The notes below the pieces were generated by a model that did no database searches, was not told the origin of the DNA, and saw nothing but the letters and a program-made list of their open reading frames with translations. From Vulcanisaeta distributa JCM 11216 (lineage in GTDB: Archaea; Thermoproteota; Thermoprotei; Thermoproteales; Thermocladiaceae), in NCBI RefSeq assembly GCF_001315985.1, contig NZ_BBBI01000007.1, positions 60,378 to 124,377 on the forward strand: 64,000 nt of DNA, read 5' to 3'. A program made the position numbers and the translations under genes. This document shows, in pieces, positions 62,218-64,000 of this stretch. Numbering within the stretch: position 1 is the stretch's first letter; every line of letters begins with the position of its first letter.

Positions 62218-62796
62218 CTACGGAGTATTAATGCCTAATAACGTCCTTATCTTATCATTAACGCTCTTAAATACATGCACATTGCTTAGGAATATTAGGT
62301 GAGCAATATACTTATTCAATTGATTAAGCATGCCAATGAGTTCATTAACATTGTTAATAGGGAAGTAGTCATCATCAAGCAGCTTAACCGCGGTCCTCTC
62401 GGCCTCCCTAGCCTTAACCCTGAGCAGGTTTAGTAATGCCGTTGTTTTATCACTGGGTATAAACCACCCCCCCAATTCCCTGCTATCTAACTCGCAAGCC
62501 TTATTAATCATATCCCTGACAGGCTTAAGCCACTCACTATCACCAGTGGCTAGGTACGTATTTAAAGCCGCGGTCATTGCAGCAATAGCCCTAAATTTAT
62601 CGCTGCCGATTTCCTGAAGACCCCCCCACTCAGCCAATGCCTCGAGCTCGTCGAGCCTACCCATGAGCTCAATGGCTGGGTGATCCTTCCTAAGCCTGAC
62701 ATGTTTACCAAATACTATTACCTCGCTGAATCCGCCATCGCCTGGGCACTTGATTGATCCATCAATCCTCAGGCAATCAACGAATACGTTAGTCAT
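62218..62796 (-). CDS. PduO-type cob(I)alamin adenosyltransferase-like protein
   Basis: 192 residues from ATG 62796. IKCPGDGGFSEVIVFGKHVR matches the GDGG ATP-binding start, MGRLDELEALAEWG the DEL helix, and WFIPSDKTTALLNLLRVKA followed by REAERTAVKL the RxxxRRAER-like active helix of PduO-type enzymes, which attach the 5'-deoxyadenosyl group to cobalamin. The end LNQLNKYIAHLIFLSNV fits the LNRLSDLLF element. The sequence is divergent, so activity must be tested. Adenosylcobalamin use would fit the B12/radical SAM gene in the window. Confidence 0.72.
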   Translation of the reverse strand: MTNVFVDCLRIDGSIKCPGDGGFSEVIVFGKHVRLRKDHPAIELMGRLDELEALAEWGGLQEIGSDKFRAIAAMTAALNTYLATGDSEWLKPVRDMINKACELDSRELGGWFIPSDKTTALLNLLRVKAREAERTAVKLLDDDYFPINNVNELIGMLNQLNKYIAHLIFLSNVHVFKSVNDKIRTLLGINTP

Positions 62797-62890
62797 AACA
62801 AACTCATTTAATTCCTCATTGGGGGGGAAATTAATATAGGTAGTACTTAATTTAATAATGCAATAACTAACAACGACTCAGTAGAGGTGG

Positions 62891-63133
62891 GTGAAAGTGA
62901 GCTTTACGTGCAGCATATGCGGGAGGCGTGTATCATTTTGGGAAGTGGCTTACGTAGGCAACTCCCTGGTAATCTGCAAGAAATGCTATCCTGAATACTA
63001 CGTAAAGCATTGCCCATTGATTCGAAGAAGATTAGCCGGTGAATTACCACAACCATGCAATTACTGCCTATACCGCGGTAAGTGTGATGAGTATATAAAA
63101 TCCTCACTAAGAGGCGGTAACTCACCGCAGTAG
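62891..63133 (+). CDS. Small zinc-ribbon protein, 80 residues
   Basis: Starts GTG 62891. CSICGRRVSFWEV and CKKCYPEYY form one four-cysteine ribbon and CPLIRRRLAG, CNYCLYRGKC a second, iron-sulfur- or zinc-like cysteine group. Eight cysteines in 80 residues suggest two metal sites. No family named; possibly an adaptor or RNA-binding ribbon. About 40 bases before the FAD oxidoreductase, same strand. Confidence 0.6.
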   Translation: MKVSFTCSICGRRVSFWEVAYVGNSLVICKKCYPEYYVKHCPLIRRRLAGELPQPCNYCLYRGKCDEYIKSSLRGGNSPQ

Positions 63134-63170
63134 ACAAAACTTATAACTATTCCAAGCCTATAGGACCTGA

Positions 63171-64000
63171 ATGGGCAAACGGCCATGGGTTATTGAGGAA
63201 CTCGACCGTGGTAATTACGGCATTATGCGTAGTTCAAGGTATGGGAGGTGAGGGGGCATCATATGCTGTGAGTGGTGGTGCGAGGGTTATTGGGCATCAT
63301 CTGGATATTACGATCTATGTAGCGAAAAACCAACAATACCGAGCAAGCTTAATAGCGTCTCCTCAATACTCAGGGGATTTGCAAGCCCATCATCATTTCC
63401 CCCCCGAAGTAAATTATTAATATCGTTATGGCCACTAATACGTAATAGAGTACGAAATTCCCTAAATAGGTTATCAATTAACGAATTACCTAACGTTCCT
63501 GACAAGGTATCAAGAATTAATGTTGATACTGACGTATTAATAATTGGCGGAGGCTTGGCCGGTCTTTCAGTGGCGAGGGAGCTGGGTAAGCTTGGTTTGA
63601 AAACGGTGATTATCGAGGGTGAGTACTACCTTGGTGGGCACTTGGCCGTTGATGATACTGAGATCAAGGACTTAGGTAGGGGGGGCAGTGAATTCATTAG
63701 TAAGTTGGGTAAGGAGGTGAGTAGTTCAACCACAATACTCACTGGAACTATTTTTGATGGGTTCCTTGAGGACGCATCGATAGGTCACTCCAGGGATCAC
63801 TCAAAGATTTACGTATTTAATTATAAGTACTTGGTGTTGACCCAGGGCTTTAGGGAGGTTCCACTTGTTTTTCCAGGTAATGGCACACCACGCATGATCA
63901 CTGGGTTGACAGTACTTAAGTTCACCAAGTGGTGGGGGGGCTTTAGACCGAGGAGGGTCTTGGTTTGGGGGGGTAGTGATGATTGGGGGGGGTGTTAGGG
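63171..64000 (+). CDS. FAD-dependent oxidoreductase (sarcosine oxidase alpha/HcnA-like), cut by window end
   Basis: From ATG 63171: MGKRPWVIEELDRGNYGIM, then, with run corrections near 63243 and 63251, RYGEVRGIICCEWWCEGY with clustered cysteines and a long helical stretch. From about residue 122 VDTDVLIIGGGLAGLSVARE is a dinucleotide-binding FAD motif, followed by VIIEGEYYLGGHL and VLTQGFREVPLVFPGN. Domain order is like the alpha subunits of sarcosine oxidase and opine dehydrogenases. Runs near 63965 and 63983 break the frame; the gene must continue beyond base 64000. Confidence 0.75.

Overview
The window reads as the chromosome of a hyperthermophilic crenarchaeon of the order Thermoproteales, probably close to Caldivirga or Vulcanisaeta. 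The support is a Cren7-type chromatin protein, archaeal TFB and a TFE-beta-like protein, ABCE1, an archaeal proteasome alpha subunit, a GGGP synthase for archaeal ether lipids, Sec61 beta, an indolepyruvate:ferredoxin oxidoreductase, moderate G+C, and tRNA genes with introns, one of which (tRNA-Val) seems to carry two introns at non-canonical places. Many genes look leaderless, with an A/T-rich TATA-like box about 25-30 bases before the start. I see no rRNA, CRISPR array, insertion sequence or complete provirus.

The most important thing for any reader is the sequence quality. There are over a hundred runs of exactly seven G or C, about ten of eight and very few of six, while neighbouring tRNA structures and conserved protein motifs demand four or five. 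Other runs are one base too long or short, and nearly all frameshifts sit at G/C runs. I therefore treat about 35 split reading frames as single intact genes and give joined coordinates; internal residues near such runs (often an extra Gly or Pro) should not be trusted.

Layout. 1-3.1 kb: end of a DEAD-box helicase, a HEPN/MNT toxin-antitoxin pair, then a 1.8 kb stretch bounded by an intact tRNA-Lys and a decayed copy of its 3' half, holding a PIN-domain gene and two small genes, probably the remains of an integrated element. 3.1-13.9 kb: housekeeping metabolism (MFS transporter, E1-like enzyme, DHH phosphoesterase, uracil phosphoribosyltransferase, siroheme dehydrogenase, enoyl-CoA hydratase, nucleobase permease, carbamate kinase) and a gene-expression cluster (Gar1, TFB, TFE-beta-like). 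14-20.3 kb: RNA ligase-like phosphodiesterase, a single-chain restriction-modification protein of about 1,030 residues, and a divergent FAH/metallo-beta-lactamase pair sharing a perfect 22-base palindrome, then tRNA-Leu.

20.3-35.2 kb: surface protein plus MFS exporter, ThiL, DUF92, Elf1-like, GGGP synthase, Sec61 beta, ZPR1, HIT, small membrane proteins, MoeA, an archaeal-type ATPase of skewed composition, tRNA-Tyr, Cren7 and tRNA-Gln. 35.5-43.3 kb: IorBA, a large secreted protein, an unknown gene pair, a ribbon-helix-helix regulator, a Gfo/Idh dehydrogenase and tRNA-Val. 43.5-64 kb: AbrB-like protein, saccharopine dehydrogenase-like enzyme, ABCE1, PAP2 phosphatase, TrmI, YkgJ-like, PsmA, NifX-like, methyltransferase, membrane protease, HAD phosphatases, a B12/radical SAM protein, phosphoribosyltransferase, stomatin/NfeD pair, DUF1614, PHP, AMMECR1, a PduO-like adenosyltransferase and the start of an FAD oxidoreductase cut by the window end. 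No wholly new multi-gene system is proven; the best candidates for a closer look are the tRNA-Lys-bounded cassette, the lone restriction-modification protein, and the unknown pair beside the RHH regulator.
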